DNA from: Pseudomonas nitroreducens NBRC 12694
GTDB lineage: Bacteria; Pseudomonadota; Gammaproteobacteria; Pseudomonadales; Pseudomonadaceae
Direction of reading: 5' to 3'
Assembly: GCF_002091755.1 (NCBI RefSeq)
Contig: NZ_BDAI01000003.1
Span: 62,001-126,000 of the forward strand
DNA: 64,000 bases
Of this stretch, positions 46,742 through 55,323 are shown one piece after another. Every line of letters starts with the position of its first letter. The first letter of the stretch is position 1. The position numbers and the translations under genes were made by a program. Below the pieces are notes generated by a model. It did not search any database, was not told where the DNA came from, and saw nothing but the letters and a program-made list of their open reading frames with translations.

Positions 46742-46934
46742 GGGGAGAAACGGCCTCCAGAATCGGGGCGGGCAAAACCCGGCCAGCGAAATGCGCCAGC
46801 CTTCACATTATGAAATAAGCGGGCGCTTCCTTACAAAGTCTTTACCTTCTTTTCTGTTTTTTTACTGGAAATGCCAGCGGCGCCAGGGTTGGCGTAGCGC
46901 CGGCGTAACGCTGTGAAAGGCCCGGTACAGAGCG

Positions 46935-46958
46935 GAAGGCGCCCGCCTGGGCGCCTTC
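46935..46958 (-). terminator. Terminator-like hairpin after hemL
   Basis: GAAGGCGCCC (46935-46944), four-base loop, GGGCGCCTTC (46949-46958) form a perfect 10 bp stem 11 bases after the hemL stop. No T run follows on the minus strand. Confidence 0.55.
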
Positions 46959-46968
46959 GCGGGAGGCC

Positions 46969-48255
46969 TTACTTGAGGGCGGCGAAAGCGCGCTCGGCGG
47001 CGTCCAGGGTCAGCTTCAGCTCGGTTTCACCGTGGGCGATGGAGGTGAAGCCAGCCTCGAAGGCACTCGGAGCCAGGTACACGCCCGCGTCCAGCATCAG
47101 GTGGAAGAAGCGCTTGAAGCGTTCCGCGTCGCTGGTCATCACATCGTCGAAGGTGACGATGTCGTCGGCGCCGGTGAAGTACAGGCCGAACATCGCGGCA
47201 CCCGCCTGGGTGGTCACGAAGGGGATGCCGGCAGCGTCGGCGCGCTCCTGCAGGCCCTGCAGCATGCGGGTGGTGTAGGTGGTCAGCTCGTCGTGGAAGC
47301 CGGGGCGGCTGATCAGGCGCAGGGTGGTCAGGCCGGCGGCCATGGCCAGCGGGTTGCCCGACAGGGTGCCGGCCTGGTAGACCGGGCCGAGCGGGGAGAT
47401 CTGCTCCATGATCTCGCGCTTGCCGCCGAAGGCGCCCACCGGCATGCCGCCACCGATGATCTTGCCGAAGGTCGACAGGTCCGGGGTGATGCCGTAGTGC
47501 GCCTGGGCGCCGCCCAGGGCGACGCGGAAGCCGGTCATCACTTCGTCGAAGATCAGCACCACGCCGTGCTGGTCGCACAGGCGGCGCAGGCCTTCGAGGA
47601 AGCCGGGGGCCGGCGGCACGCAGTTCATGTTGCCGGCGACCGGCTCGACGATGATGCACGCCACTTCCTTGCCGACTTCGCCCAGGGTCTTCTCGACGGC
47701 GGCAATGTCGTTGAAGGGCAGGGTCAGGGTGTGCTTGGCGAAGGCCGCCGGCACGCCGGGGGAGTTCGGTACGCCGAAGGTCAGGGCGCCGGAGCCGGCT
47801 TTCACCAGCAGGCTGTCGGAGTGGCCGTGGTAGCAGCCTTCGAACTTGATGATGCTGTCGCGGCCGGTGTAGCCGCGGGCCAGGCGGATGGCGCTCATGG
47901 TGGCTTCGGTGCCGGAGCTGACCATGCGCACCATGTCCATGGACGGGACCAGCGAGCAGACCAGATCGGCCATTTCCACTTCCAGCGCGGTCGGTGCGCC
48001 GTAGGACAGGCCGTGGTCGAGTTGCTTGCGCACGGCGTCGAGCACGTCCGGGTGGCTGTGGCCGAGGATCATCGGGCCCCAGGAGCCGACGTAGTCGACG
48101 TAGCGCTTGTCATCCTCGTCCACCACGTAGGCGCCTTCCGCATGCTTGAAGAACAGCGGGGTGCCGCCGACGCTCTTGAACGCGCGCACCGGCGAGTTCA
48201 CGCCACCGGGGATGTGTTTCTGGGCATTGGCGAAAAGCGTTTCGGAACGGGACAT
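46969..48255 (-). CDS. hemL: Glutamate-1-semialdehyde 2,1-aminomutase
   Basis: HemL makes 5-aminolevulinate from glutamate semialdehyde using PLP. The 428-residue protein has the aminotransferase class III signature with the PLP lysine in [18 protein letters not shown], and [14 protein letters not shown]. Full length. It is third in a minus-strand group thiD-thiE-hemL with gaps of 34 and 42 bases. Confidence 0.97.
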   Translation of the reverse strand: MSRSETLFANAQKHIPGGVNSPVRAFKSVGGTPLFFKHAEGAYVVDEDDKRYVDYVGSWGPMILGHSHPDVLDAVRKQLDHGLSYGAPTALEVEMADLVCSLVPSMDMVRMVSSGTEATMSAIRLARGYTGRDSIIKFEGCYHGHSDSLLVKAGSGALTFGVPNSPGVPAAFAKHTLTLPFNDIAAVEKTLGEVGKEVACIIVEPVAGNMNCVPPAPGFLEGLRRLCDQHGVVLIFDEVMTGFRVALGGAQAHYGITPDLSTFGKIIGGGMPVGAFGGKREIMEQISPLGPVYQAGTLSGNPLAMAAGLTTLRLISRPGFHDELTTYTTRMLQGLQERADAAGIPFVTTQAGAAMFGLYFTGADDIVTFDDVMTSDAERFKRFFHLMLDAGVYLAPSAFEAGFTSIAHGETELKLTLDAAERAFAALK

Positions 48256-48297
48256 GGTGTACCTCGCGAAGCTGTGAAGGGCCGGGCGCTTGGGCGC

Positions 48298-48927
48298 TCA
48301 GCGGGTTTCGAAGAGTTGGCTGAAGGCGCGCGCGCGTTGTTCGACTTCGGCCGGGGAGTCGGCGGCGAACAGCGCGTGGATCACGGCGATCATGTCGGCG
48401 CCGCGGGCGATCAGCTCCGGCGCGTTGTCCAGGGTCACGCCGCCGATGGCCACCAGCAGCACGTTGAAGCGCGCCTTGGCCAGTTCCAGCAGTTCGAGGC
48501 TGGCGGCGGACGCGCCCGGTTTGGTCTGGGACGTGAAGAAGCGACCGAAGGCGACGTAGCTGGCGCCTTCGGCAATGGCCTTCTCGGCCAGGTCGAGGCT
48601 GGCGTGGCAGGTGCCGCCGATGACGGCATTGCGGCCGAGCAGAGCGCGGGCCGCGGCCAGCGAGCCATCGGTCTGGCCCAGGTGCACGCTGACACCCAGG
48701 CGCGCGGCCAGCTCGGCGTCGTCATTGATCAGCAGCGTGGCGCCGTAGCGCGCGCAGAGATCGCGCAGCGCCTCGGCTTCACGCAGGCGGCGCGAGGCGT
48801 CATCGGACTTGTCGCGGTACTGCAGCAGCTTGGCGCCGCCCTTCAGGGCGGCTTCGACGTAGGGCAGCAGGCGGCCGCCGTCGAGCAGCTGGCTGTCGGT
48901 GATGGCGTAGAGTCCGCGCAGTTTCAT
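48298..48927 (-). CDS. thiE: Thiamine-phosphate synthase
   Basis: ThiE joins the thiazole and pyrimidine moieties to thiamine phosphate. The 209-residue protein is a TIM barrel with [40 protein letters not shown] and [15 protein letters not shown]. The ATG at 48925-48927 is used because it starts the conserved [11 protein letters not shown]; the longer frame is not conserved. ThiD is encoded just upstream and ThiL at 6631. Confidence 0.96.
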   Translation of the reverse strand: MKLRGLYAITDSQLLDGGRLLPYVEAALKGGAKLLQYRDKSDDASRRLREAEALRDLCARYGATLLINDDAELAARLGVSVHLGQTDGSLAAARALLGRNAVIGGTCHASLDLAEKAIAEGASYVAFGRFFTSQTKPGASAASLELLELAKARFNVLLVAIGGVTLDNAPELIARGADMIAVIHALFAADSPAEVEQRARAFSQLFETR

Positions 48928-48961
48928 CGGTGCCTCGATCTTCGTACGGTTGGTCAGTGAA

Positions 48962-49759
48962 TCAGTTGCAATAGTCCAGCGGCAGGCGGCGCGGCACGTA
49001 CTGGCCGTGGCCGGGTGCTTCCGCGTCACGCAGGGTGCGCCAGGTGTAGTCCAGGGCGCTGCGCACTGCGCTGACCAGTTCCTCGCCCAGGGCCAGGCGG
49101 CCGGCGAGGGTGCTCGCCAGGGTGCAGCCCGAGCCGTGGTAGCTGCCGGGCAGGCGCTGGCAGGTGAAGGTATGGCGCTGGCCGTCGCGGGTGTACAGGC
49201 GATTGTGCACTTCGGACTCGTCGCCGTGGCCGCCGGTGATCAGCAGGGTCTGGATATAGGGCAACAGCTTGTCGGCGCATTGGTCCGCGGTGCCTTCGGG
49301 CAGCTCGGCGAGAATGCGCGCTTCCGGCAGGTTCGGCGTGGCGACTGCGGCAATCGGCAGCAGGCGCTCGCGCATGGCGTAGCCGACGTCGTCCTTGCCC
49401 AGCGAGCCGCCGCCGCCGGCGCGCAGCACCGGGTCGCAGACCAGCGGGATGCCGGGCAGCGATTGCATGATCTCGACGACGGTGTCGACCATCTGCACCG
49501 AGCCGAGCATGCCCAGCTTGACCGCCGCCACCGGCAGGTCGGCGATCACCGCGTTGGCCTGGGCCAGCACCCACTCGCGGTCGAGCACGCGGAAGTCGGA
49601 AACGTTGACGGTATCCTGAACGGTCAGCGCGGTGACGGTGGGCGCCGCGTGGCAGCCTTGGGCGATCAGGGCTTCGATATCGGCCTGCAGACCGGCGCCG
49701 CCACTGGGGTCGTGGCCGGACAGGCAGAGCACTACGGGACGGGAGGCAGGTGTTTTCAT
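48962..49759 (-). CDS. thiD: Hydroxymethylpyrimidine/phosphomethylpyrimidine kinase
   Basis: ThiD phosphorylates HMP twice to supply ThiE. The 265-residue ribokinase-like protein has [21 protein letters not shown], the [11 protein letters not shown] block and the catalytic Asp region [20 protein letters not shown]. The ATG at 49757-49759 follows a divergent control region toward ladS. It is the first gene of thiD-thiE-hemL. Confidence 0.96.
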   Translation of the reverse strand: MKTPASRPVVLCLSGHDPSGGAGLQADIEALIAQGCHAAPTVTALTVQDTVNVSDFRVLDREWVLAQANAVIADLPVAAVKLGMLGSVQMVDTVVEIMQSLPGIPLVCDPVLRAGGGGSLGKDDVGYAMRERLLPIAAVATPNLPEARILAELPEGTADQCADKLLPYIQTLLITGGHGDESEVHNRLYTRDGQRHTFTCQRLPGSYHGSGCTLASTLAGRLALGEELVSAVRSALDYTWRTLRDAEAPGHGQYVPRRLPLDYCN

Positions 49760-49967
49760 GGCGCGGGAGCTTATCACCAAAATGCGCTGCTGAGCTGACC
49801 GAACGGTCCATTGCGCATCGCCCGGCCGCGCCCTGTCCGGATGGTCGAATGCCACGGGGCACAAGGCCTGTGCTAGAGTTCGCCGATTCCAACACAACGC
49901 CTCCACGGCGCGCCAAAGCGGGAGATGGGGATCTCCGGCGCGGCTGTCGGTGGCACTGCGGGGCACC

Positions 49968-52358
49968 ATGCGGCACTGGCTGATCTTCCTGATCCTTCTC
50001 ATCCTCTCGCCAGTGGCGAGCGCCATCAGCTTCGACGAGCACGTGGGGCAACTGCCGCTCGGGCGGGCGATGGATGTCTTCGAGGACGTGCGCGGCACCG
50101 CCGATATCGCCGAGATCAGCTCGCCGGCGCTGGCCGCCAGCTTCCGCCCCCATGAGCGCGACGTGCTCAATGCCGGCTATTCGCGCTCGGTGTTCTGGCT
50201 GCGCCTGGACCTGGACTACCAGCCGCAGGCCTCGCGCGACCCGGCCAACTGGCTGCTGGAGCTGGCTTACCCGCCGCTGGACAAGCTCGATCTCTACCTG
50301 CCCGATGGCAATGGCGGCTTCAAGCTCGCCCAGCGCACCGGCGATACCTTGCCGTTCGACAGCCGGCCGATCCGCCAGAACAACTACCTCTTCGATCTCA
50401 AGCTGGAGCCGGGCAAGCCGCTGCGCGCCTACCTGCGCCTGGAAAGCCAGGGCTCGATCCAGGCACCGCTGACGCTGTGGTCGCCCAAGGCCTATCTGGA
50501 AGAGCAGCCGGGGCGCATCTATGTGCTGGGCATCATCTATGGCGTGCTGCTGGTGATGCTGATCTACAACCTGTTCATCTTCCTCAGCGTGCGCGACACC
50601 AGCTACCTCTATTACATCCTCTATATCGCCTCGTTCGGCTTCTATCAGATTTCGGTCAACGGCGCCGGCATCGAATACTTCTGGCCGAACAATCCCTGGT
50701 GGGCCAATGCTTCCACGCCGTTCCTGATCGGTTCGGCCGGGCTGTTCGGCTGCCAGTTCGCCCGCAGCTTCCTGCATACCCGCGAGCACAGCCTGTGGAT
50801 CGACCGCATCCTGCGCGTCTTGATGGGCGTCGGCGCACTGGTGATGGTGCTGGCGCTCACCGTCAGCTACGCCATTGCCCTGCGCCTGGCCACCTACCTG
50901 GCGCTGGCGTTTACCGTGGTGATCTTCACCGCCGGCATCGTCGCCTGGTTGCGCGGCATGCGTGTGGCGCGTTACTTCATCTTCGCCTGGAGCGCCTTCC
51001 TGCTCGGCGGGGTGATCAACACGTTGATGGTGTTGGGCTTGCTGCCCAATGTATTCCTGACCATGTACGCCAGCCAGATCGGCTCGGCGCTGGAGGTCGG
51101 CCTGCTGTCCCTGGCGCTGGCCGACCGCATCAACGCCATGAAGGAAGAGCGTACGCGCATCCTCCAGGAAACCAGCCGCAAGCTGGAGCAGCTGAACCTG
51201 GAGCTGGCCAGCAGCAACCGCCTGAAGGACGAGTTCCTCGCCACCGTCACCCATGAATTGCGCACGCCCATGAGCGGGGTGATCGGTTCGCTGGAGCTGA
51301 TGCAGACGGTGCCCATGGACATCGAGCTGACCCAGTACCACAAGACCGCCACCGGCTCGGCGCGCGACATGATGCGCATGGTCAACGACATCCTCGCGCT
51401 GATCGAGCTGCAGGCCGGCAAGCTCTACCCGCGCCGCGAGCCTTTCAGCCTGCGCGGCCTGTGCGATGGCCTGCGCGCGCAGTACGCGCCGCGCGCCGAG
51501 GAGCGCGGGCTGCGCTTCGTGCTGCAACTGGACGAGAGCCTGCCCGACACCCTCGAAGGCGACGCCGGCAAGCTGGCCCAGGCGCTGGGCTACCTGATCG
51601 ACAACGCGATCAAGTTCACGCACCAGGGTGGGGTGAATCTGCGCGTAGCCGGTGTGCCGAACAGTGAAGGGCTGGCGCTGCGCATCGAGGTGCAGGACAG
51701 CGGAATTGGCTTCTCCACGCCGCCGGACGGCGTGCTGTACCAGCGCTTCTTCCAGATCGACGGCTCGCTCACCCGCGAGTACGGCGGCCTGGGGATTGGC
51801 CTGGCGCTGTGCCGCAAATTGGTGGCGCTGCTGGGCGGTGAGTTGGTGCATGAATCCGTGCCGGGGCAGGGCAGCCGCTTCAGCCTGGAGTTGCAGGTCG
51901 GCCAGCCGGTGCAGAGCATCGCGCCGCCGCCACGCCGTGCCGGCGGCCAGGTGCTGCGCAGCCCCGACCAGTGCACCGTGCTGGTGGTGGAAGACAACGC
52001 TATCAACCAGTTGGTGATCCGCGGCATGTTGCTCAAGCTCGGTTATCGCGTGCGCACGGCCGACAATGGCGCCGAGGCCATCGAGCTCCTGCGTCGGGAG
52101 GCGATCGATACGGTGTTGCTGGATTGCCAGATGCCGGTGATGGACGGCTTCGCCACCTGCCGGGCGATTCGCACCCTGCCGCGTTGCGCCGATCTTCCCG
52201 TGCTGGCGATTACCGCCCACAGCCATAGCGGCGACCGCGAGCGCTGCCTGGCCGCTGGAATGAGCGACTACATGGCCAAGCCGGTGAAGTTCGAGGAGCT
52301 GCAGGCTTTGCTGCATGACTGGCTGCTGTGCCAGCCGGCGCTGCCCAGCCCGGCCTGA
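49968..52358 (+). CDS. ladS: Hybrid sensor histidine kinase of the LadS type
   Basis: The 796-residue protein has a signal segment, a periplasmic 7TMR-DISM extracellular domain (about residues 25-160), seven membrane helices (about 175-390), a HisKA domain with the phospho-acceptor H429 in VTHELRTPMSG, an HATPase domain (about 535-655) and a receiver domain with the phospho-acceptor D719 in VLLDCQMPVMDG. P. aeruginosa LadS has this size and layout and lies next to thiD; there it feeds the Gac/Rsm switch in response to calcium. That role here is inferred by homology. The ATG at 49968 gives a good signal peptide; an in-frame GTG lies six codons upstream. Confidence 0.92.
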   Translation: MRHWLIFLILLILSPVASAISFDEHVGQLPLGRAMDVFEDVRGTADIAEISSPALAASFRPHERDVLNAGYSRSVFWLRLDLDYQPQASRDPANWLLELAYPPLDKLDLYLPDGNGGFKLAQRTGDTLPFDSRPIRQNNYLFDLKLEPGKPLRAYLRLESQGSIQAPLTLWSPKAYLEEQPGRIYVLGIIYGVLLVMLIYNLFIFLSVRDTSYLYYILYIASFGFYQISVNGAGIEYFWPNNPWWANASTPFLIGSAGLFGCQFARSFLHTREHSLWIDRILRVLMGVGALVMVLALTVSYAIALRLATYLALAFTVVIFTAGIVAWLRGMRVARYFIFAWSAFLLGGVINTLMVLGLLPNVFLTMYASQIGSALEVGLLSLALADRINAMKEERTRILQETSRKLEQLNLELASSNRLKDEFLATVTHELRTPMSGVIGSLELMQTVPMDIELTQYHKTATGSARDMMRMVNDILALIELQAGKLYPRREPFSLRGLCDGLRAQYAPRAEERGLRFVLQLDESLPDTLEGDAGKLAQALGYLIDNAIKFTHQGGVNLRVAGVPNSEGLALRIEVQDSGIGFSTPPDGVLYQRFFQIDGSLTREYGGLGIGLALCRKLVALLGGELVHESVPGQGSRFSLELQVGQPVQSIAPPPRRAGGQVLRSPDQCTVLVVEDNAINQLVIRGMLLKLGYRVRTADNGAEAIELLRREAIDTVLLDCQMPVMDGFATCRAIRTLPRCADLPVLAITAHSHSGDRERCLAAGMSDYMAKPVKFEELQALLHDWLLCQPALPSPA

Positions 52359-52444
52359 GGTTCGAGCCTGTGCGGGGGCGGGCTTCGTCTGCGATAGCCT
52401 CGTGCCTTTGGGTTCGCTGCGAAGAGCGCGCCGGAGCGGGCTTG

Positions 52445-52469
52445 TTGGAGCGAGCTTGCTCGCGAACGG
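52445..52469. repeat. Single REP element after ladS
   Basis: TTGGAGCGAGCTTGCTCGCG followed by AACGG matches the REP core in one orientation. No partner is visible next to it; a strong terminator follows. Confidence 0.8.
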
Positions 52470-52506
52470 TCCGTGGAGCGATGACTCTTGCGTACAACCG
52501 AATGAA

Positions 52507-52540
52507 AAACGCCGCGATGCCTCTCGGCATCGCGGCGTTT
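52507..52540. terminator. Bidirectional terminator between ladS and ilvE
   Basis: AAACGCCGCGATGCC (52507-52521), loop TCTC, GGCATCGCGGCGTTT (52526-52540) form a perfect 15 bp stem with A and T tracts on the two sides. It can serve both convergent genes. Confidence 0.92.
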
Positions 52541-52562
52541 CTGTTTCAGCGAGCTGTCAGGT

Positions 52563-53582
52563 TCAGACCTTGACGACCCAGCCTTCCGGACCTTCCACAT
52601 CACCCTTCTGGATGCCGGTCAGCTCTTCGTAGAGGCGACGGGTCACCGGGCCGACGTCTTCGCGGCTGAAGAACACGTGCAGGTTGTCCTTGTACTGGAT
52701 GCCGCCGATCGGGGTGATCACCGCGGCGGTACCGCAGGCGCCGGCTTCCTTGAAGCGCGCCAGGTCGTCGATCTGCACGTCGCCTTCGACCACTTTCAGG
52801 CCCAGGCGCTGTTCGGCCAGTTGCATCAGCGACAGACGGGTGATGCCCGGCAGTACCGAACTGGAGCGCGGGGTGACGAACTCGTTGTCGTGGGTGATGG
52901 CGAAGAAGTTGGCCGAGCCCACTTCCTCGATGCGGCTGTGGGTGGCCGGGTCGAGGTAGATGCAGTCGGCGAAGCCGTCTTTCTTGGCCTGGGCGCCCGG
53001 CATCAGGCTGGCGGCGTAGTTGCCACCGACCTTGGCGGCGCCGGTGCCGTTGGGCGCGGCGCGGTCGTAGGTGGAGATCACGAAGTCATGGGGCTTCATG
53101 CCGCCCTTGAAGTAGGCGCCGACCGGGATGCAGAACACCGAGAAGATGAATTCCGGAGCCGGGCGCACGCCGATGTTGTCGCCCACGCCGATCACGAACG
53201 GGCGCAGGTACAGCGCGCCGCCGGAGCCGTACGGGGGGATGAAGCGCTCGTTGGCGCGGACCACCTGGCGGCAAGCGTCGATGAACTGCTGTTCGGAAAC
53301 CTGCGGCATCAGTACGCGGGCGCAACTGCGGGCCATGCGTGCGGCGTTCTGGTCCGGGCGGAACAGGTTGATCGAGCCGTCCTTGCAGCGGTAGGCCTTC
53401 AGGCCTTCGAAGCACTGCTGGCCGTAATGCAGGGCCGAGGAGCCTTCGCTGATGTGCAGGGTGTTGTCTTCGGTCAGCTTGCCGTCGTCCCAGAGGCCAT
53501 CGCGCCAGTGGGAGATGTAGCGGAAGTCGGTCTTGATGTAATCGAATCCGAGCGCGCCCCAGTCGATGTCTTTCTGTTCCAT
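52563..53582 (-). CDS. ilvE: Branched-chain amino acid aminotransferase (type II)
   Basis: The 339-residue PLP enzyme transaminates Val, Leu and Ile. Its sequence is of the longer eukaryote-like type II class: YGQQCFEGLKAYRCKDGSIN, RPFVIGVGDNIGV, the PLP lysine in GTGAAKVGGNYAASL, and GTAAVITPIGGIQYKD. The ATG at 53580-53582 is preceded by GAGG; a longer upstream frame is not conserved. It stands alone, convergent with ladS. It may serve catabolism or synthesis of branched-chain amino acids. Confidence 0.93.
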   Translation of the reverse strand: MEQKDIDWGALGFDYIKTDFRYISHWRDGLWDDGKLTEDNTLHISEGSSALHYGQQCFEGLKAYRCKDGSINLFRPDQNAARMARSCARVLMPQVSEQQFIDACRQVVRANERFIPPYGSGGALYLRPFVIGVGDNIGVRPAPEFIFSVFCIPVGAYFKGGMKPHDFVISTYDRAAPNGTGAAKVGGNYAASLMPGAQAKKDGFADCIYLDPATHSRIEEVGSANFFAITHDNEFVTPRSSSVLPGITRLSLMQLAEQRLGLKVVEGDVQIDDLARFKEAGACGTAAVITPIGGIQYKDNLHVFFSREDVGPVTRRLYEELTGIQKGDVEGPEGWVVKV

Positions 53583-53979
53583 GGTTGCCTCATTCAATGG
53601 GATTGCCTGCGGCCATTCGTCTGCCAGGGCATGGCGGGCGAGCATCCGCATGGTGATTTCGGGACCCTGACGGCGGGCGCTGCCTGAATCACCAGGATTC
53701 CGCTACGCGGGGGGAGCGACGTCCCCCGCTTGATGGTACCGCCAGGACTCCACCAGGACTTGCCATGATACCGGCGATATTCGCGGCTGTGGGGGCCTGC
53801 CTGCGAATATCGCTGCCATCAGTCGCATCGGGAACCGAGCGACCCCGGCGCAGGGTCGCGGGCGGCAATGCCCTGCCCGAAGACGGATTTTGCTGATCGT
53901 CTGTTGGCTTCGGGTCATGCATTCAGCTGAAAAAAGACATTTATATGAATGTCATTTCGCATGCTGAATGAAATTTCCG
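53583..53979. other. 397-base gap between ilvE and iclR with several inverted repeats
   Basis: No gene is convincing. Visible structure: GCGGGGG/CCCCCGC hairpin (53707-53729); two near-palindromes GCGATATTCGC (53774-53784) and GCGAATATCGC (53803-53813), which are exact reverse complements 29 bases apart; CATTCAGC (53920-53927) with GCTGAATG (53963-53970); and GACATT (53936-53941) with AATGTC (53948-53953). The last two sets lie just past the iclR stop. The first pair could be an operator for ilvE. Confidence 0.5.
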
Positions 53980-54816
53980 TCATTCCGACTGGCTGGAATT
54001 CCCCTGGGGAAATAGCGAGCGGCTGATGAAACGGGCTGTCTCGTGCAGGCTGGCGCCGATCTGCTCGAGCTTCTCGCGCTCATGCTGGGCGCTGATGCCG
54101 ATGCCGGAAATGATGAAGCGTGGCTGGCGGTCGTGGTCGATGATCGCGCTGGCGACCATGCTGACGCCGCGGTAGAGGTGGTCCTGGTCGATGGCCCAGC
54201 CGCGCTCCAGGGTGGCGGCGGCATCGCTGCGGTATTCCTCGAAGCTTGGCGGGTTCTCCCAGCGCACACGGGTCAGGCGGCGGCGCAGTTCGTCATCCGG
54301 CAGGTTGCGCAGGCCGGCGATGCAGCGGCCTGCAGCGCCGACCAGTTCCGGCAGGCGCGAGCCGACGGCGACGTTGACGTGCGCCACGGTTGGCGCGGAG
54401 ACGGCGATCACGCGGATGTGGGCGTCGTCGGTGACCTGCCAGAGGGTGATCAGGATGTTGTGGCTGGTGCTCAGGCGTTCCAGTTCCGGCTGGATAAGGT
54501 CGGCGTAGCTGCGGCCGATGAAGCTCACTGCCAGTTCCGACAGACCCAGCCCCAGGCGGTAGGTCTTGGTGTCGTTGTCGAATGAGGTCAGTTGCTCGTT
54601 GGTCAGGGTGCGCAGGATGTTGAAGGTGGTGCTCGGGCTGACTCCCGTGGCGCGGGCGATGGCGGTCGCGCCCTCGGGGCCTTCGGCATTGGCCAGGTGG
54701 CGAAGGATCTGGATGGCGTTCACCACTGCGCCGACATCCTTGGCGCTGCTGGTGCGTTTGCTGCTGGCTTCTTCGACGGTCTTTTCAGTTATCATATTCT
54801 GTATTCTGATTGACAT
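53980..54816 (-). CDS. IclR-family transcriptional regulator
   Basis: The 278-residue protein has the IclR layout: a winged helix-turn-helix at about residues 28-90 (VNAIQILRHLANAEGPEGAT, GVSPSTTFNILRTL) and an effector domain. It is divergent from an acyl-CoA catabolic operon and most likely controls it. The start is uncertain: the ATG at 54814-54816 lies inside a palindrome, while an ATG seven codons later (54793-54795) would leave the palindrome fully upstream. Neither has a strong ribosome binding site. Effector unknown; a CoA-related or aromatic/acyl compound is likely. Confidence 0.88.
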   Translation of the reverse strand: MSIRIQNMITEKTVEEASSKRTSSAKDVGAVVNAIQILRHLANAEGPEGATAIARATGVSPSTTFNILRTLTNEQLTSFDNDTKTYRLGLGLSELAVSFIGRSYADLIQPELERLSTSHNILITLWQVTDDAHIRVIAVSAPTVAHVNVAVGSRLPELVGAAGRCIAGLRNLPDDELRRRLTRVRWENPPSFEEYRSDAAATLERGWAIDQDHLYRGVSMVASAIIDHDRQPRFIISGIGISAQHEREKLEQIGASLHETARFISRSLFPQGNSSQSE

Positions 54817-54837
54817 TCAGTATTGTGAATGTATTCT
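54810..54837 (+). promoter_or_regulatory. Operon promoter with an operator palindrome in its spacer
   Basis: A perfect -35 TTGACA (54810-54815) and a -10 TATTCT (54832-54837; four of six) are 16 bases apart. The palindrome ACATTCA (54813-54819), six bases, TGAATGT (54826-54832) fills the spacer and overlaps both hexamers. On the other strand TTGCAG, 17 bases, TACATT gives a possible iclR promoter over the same palindrome. A regulator bound here would block the operon and the regulator gene together. Confidence 0.65.
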
Positions 54838-54936
54838 GACCCTGCGACGCCTGCAACGGCTTCCTGGAAGCTGGCTTGGCATGGGCGGTAACGCACTTTG
54901 CAACAAAGGCAGAACAAGAACAAAGGAGAAACCTCA

Positions 54937-55323
54937 ATGGTGGATTTCCCCGACCGCAGCATGCCAGGGCCCGAGGCGCAGTACCTCGCGTTTCTCGCCC
55001 AGGGCCGCTTCATGTTGCAGCGCAGCGCCTCCACCGGCCGGCATGTGTTCTACCCGCGCACCCAGGTGCCCGGCAGCGGCGAAACGGACCTGGAATGGGT
55101 CCCCGCCAGTGGCCTGGGCACTCTTTATGCCTTGACCGTCAACCGCGCCCGCAGCGGTGACTACAACATCGCCCTGGTCGACCTGGATGAAGGCGTGCGC
55201 ATGATGTCGCGCATCGAAGGCCATCTCAGCCTGCCCATCGGTACTCGCGTGAAAGCGCGCATCGCCCAGCAGGACAGCGGCCCTGTCGTCGTCTTCGAGC
55301 CCCTGGCGGAGGTGCAGCCATGA
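54937..55323 (+). CDS. DUF35 OB-fold protein without the zinc-ribbon cysteines
   Basis: The 128-residue protein starts MVDFPDRSMPGPEAQYLAFL and matches the DUF35 (acyl-CoA-associated) layout with a rubredoxin-like N-terminal part and an OB fold (LYALTVNRARSGDYNIALVD, RVKARIAQ). The zinc-ribbon positions that are usually cysteine carry Ser, Thr and other residues (LQRSASTGRHVFYPRTQVPG), so metal is probably not bound. DUF35 proteins are partners of thiolase-fold enzymes; the next gene encodes one and overlaps by four bases. AGGAG precedes the ATG. Confidence 0.8.
   Translation: MVDFPDRSMPGPEAQYLAFLAQGRFMLQRSASTGRHVFYPRTQVPGSGETDLEWVPASGLGTLYALTVNRARSGDYNIALVDLDEGVRMMSRIEGHLSLPIGTRVKARIAQQDSGPVVVFEPLAEVQP

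Noticed and set aside
47032..48960. 642-codon plus-strand frame over hemL and thiE
   Set aside because: No domains, strongly biased composition, and antisense to two conserved genes.
49026..52316. 1096-codon minus-strand open frame across ladS and thiD
   Set aside because: The translation is low-complexity with many Arg, His and Gln, without domains, and it covers the ladS kinase whose motifs are intact on the other strand.
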